A stretch of DNA of 64,000 nt from Oleidesulfovibrio sp047973035 (GTDB lineage: Bacteria; Desulfobacterota; Desulfovibrionia; Desulfovibrionales; Desulfovibrionaceae), in contig NZ_JBKEBF010000034.1 in NCBI RefSeq assembly GCF_047973035.1, positions 1-64,000 on the forward strand. The letters are read 5' to 3'. The notes below the pieces were generated by a model, which was given only the letters and a program-made list of their open reading frames with translations, was not told where the DNA came from and did no database searches. Both the position numbers and the translations under genes were made by a program. Positions 63,008-64,000 of the stretch are shown piece by piece (the stretch's first letter is position 1; each line of letters opens with the position of its first letter).

Positions 63008-63610
63008 TTACCCCTTGGACTTTTTGATGTCTTCCCTGATGAGATGGATAACTTGCTTCCACTTTTCCACTGCAGGTTGAAATTCGTATTCAAGCAGGTC
63101 TGCCAGCAGAATCCAGTCCTCATTTTCCATGACTTCAGTCATCTCGCCAAGCAGGGCGGAAATTTCTTCCACTGCTTCGTTGAAGGCCTGATGGTCCTGC
63201 AACGAAAATTCACTGCGCAGCACGCCGATCATACCAAGGAAATCGCGGATGACTTCCAGCAGATCCTGATATGTTTCCAGTGCTTCGCTGTCGTCAGCCT
63301 GACGGAACAGCTCAGCCACACGGCGGCTGCCTTCGTTCATGATCTGAACAACCTTGTACAGCTCGCGCGAGATGTTCATGGCCATTTCAGCAATAGGCAC
63401 ACTGCGGATTTCCACGCTGGAAATCTCGTCAGTTTCAATGTCTTCTGCCTGATGGGGGTAAATTTCCGAAAAGGCTTCGTCGTTTACCAGAACGTCGGTA
63501 ACGACTCTGTTTTCAAGGAAATTCTGTTCCATTACGTTGACCAGCAATTCTTCAAGATTGGTGAAGTTATTCACCTTGATGCCGGTATCTTGTCCGTCGA
63601 TAATGATCAT
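63008..63610 (-). CDS. Acidic hypothetical protein, 200 residues
   Basis: Starting at 63610, with AGGAGGGAG upstream, the protein begins MIIIDGQDTGIKVNNFTNLE and is acidic (many Glu and Asp) and helical through most of its length. The conserved-looking stretch VPIAEMAMNISRELYKVVQI lies mid-protein. There is no signal or membrane helix. I do not recognise a named family; the operon with short helical proteins suggests a flagellar or secretion-related role, which is inference. Confidence 0.75.
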   Translation of the reverse strand: MIIIDGQDTGIKVNNFTNLEELLVNVMEQNFLENRVVTDVLVNDEAFSEIYPHQAEDIETDEISSVEIRSVPIAEMAMNISRELYKVVQIMNEGSRRVAELFRQADDSEALETYQDLLEVIRDFLGMIGVLRSEFSLQDHQAFNEAVEEISALLGEMTEVMENEDWILLADLLEYEFQPAVEKWKQVIHLIREDIKKSKG

Positions 63611-63690
63611 GGGATTCTCCCTCCTCAAAAACTCTGATAGGAACAATTATCTGGGGTATGAATTTCTATTCAAAACCCGTGCCGAAATGT

Positions 63691-63999
63691 TTATTCTTGC
63701 TCTGCAAGGTACTGATGCCATGCGCTGGTAAGCGCCCGATACTGACTGGCAAGAGCGAGCGTAGTATCCAGATTGCTTCCGGCTTCCTGCGTTTCGCTAA
63801 GCCATAAGAATCCGAGAACATTGAACTCTGGGCTGGCGTCCCAGAGCGTCTGTACCCGTTGCCATGTGCTGAGAAAGCGTTTTTTCAGCACGTCAACAGA
63901 ACGATGTCGCAGTGCATTGCCTTGCTCCTGCAGCAGGTGCAACAGGGCGTCTGTCTGTTCCAGCTCTGCAAGAGCTTTGTTGCGGGTATCTTTACTCAT
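63691..63999 (-). CDS. Small helical hypothetical protein at the window edge
   Basis: The 102-residue frame starts MSKDTRNKALAELEQTDALL at 63999 and stops at 63691. It is helical and soluble, with Trp-rich parts (FLSTWQRVQTLWDASP). The ribosome binding site lies outside the window, so the start may be further upstream. It belongs to the same minus-strand group as the next two genes. The family is unknown. Confidence 0.6.
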   Translation of the reverse strand: MSKDTRNKALAELEQTDALLHLLQEQGNALRHRSVDVLKKRFLSTWQRVQTLWDASPEFNVLGFLWLSETQEAGSNLDTTLALASQYRALTSAWHQYLAEQE

Positions 64000-64000
64000 T

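Noticed and set aside
1..64000. CRISPR arrays, insertion sequences, integrases, prophage genes
   Set aside because: I looked for regularly spaced repeats, transposase-like frames and terminal repeats and found none.

Overview
The window looks like chromosomal DNA of a sulfate-reducing deltaproteobacterium of the Desulfovibrionaceae type. The strongest evidence is a complete dsrA-dsrB-dsrD locus (1901-4677) followed by a CbiA/CobB-type amidase. The siroheme and [4Fe-4S] cysteines fall at the residue numbers known for Desulfovibrio vulgaris DsrAB. A fumarate reductase in frdCAB order, HypF for hydrogenase maturation and many PAS/GGDEF/EAL and hybrid histidine-kinase proteins fit the same group. 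The species cannot be fixed by reading alone. Most of the window is ordinary core chromosome with moderate to high G+C; about 61.1-62.6 kb is visibly AT-richer.

Layout. 0-1.5 kb: the edge of a minus-strand gene, a degenerate HsdR-N-like protein and a small hypothetical, all leading away from dsr. 1.6-6.2 kb: dsr promoter and structured leader, dsrABD, terminator, then cobB/dsrN. 6.3-10.7 kb: EamA exporter, RlpA-SPOR protein, and a response regulator with PAS-GGDEF-EAL. 10.8-18.9 kb, minus strand: a PAS-rich hybrid kinase, hemW, queH, rng and a radical SAM protein. 19.1-29.3 kb, plus strand: trmI, a PaaK-like adenylating enzyme overlapping a ChaN-PDZ lipoprotein, mutM, murJ with a long N-terminal extension, and a hybrid kinase with two receivers and Hpt. 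29.7 kb: tRNA-His with its own promoter and terminator. 29.9-34.8 kb: murA and comEC.

34.9-39.5 kb, minus strand: RND pump and membrane-fusion protein. 39.7-43.1 kb: a GGDEF-EAL protein with altered motifs, a DUF2892 protein, xthA and a small protein. 43.3-46.9 kb: frdCAB with promoter and terminator. 46.9-50.6 kb: a PD-(D/E)XK-like protein, a membrane protein ending in a Schlafen AlbA_2 domain, and an archaeal-type ornithine cyclodeaminase-like protein. 50.9-55.8 kb: hypF, divergent from an XRE-cupin regulator and acyl-CoA synthetase pair. 56-61 kb: small membrane protein, NtrB-like sensor kinase and ftsY. 61.3-62.5 kb: an AT-rich patch with a frameshifted DUF4268 nuclease-like gene. 62.6-64 kb: three small helical-protein genes on the minus strand, possibly the end of a flagellar-type operon.

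The main metabolic themes are sulfite reduction (DsrAB, DsrD and a probable siroheme amidase), quinol:fumarate reduction, hydrogenase maturation, and dense two-component and cyclic-di-GMP signalling. The least explained items are the membrane-anchored AlbA_2 protein with its nuclease-like neighbour, the structured RNA elements of the dsr operon, the low-complexity insertions in MurJ, a hybrid kinase and ComEC, and the single-base frameshift in the DUF4268 gene.
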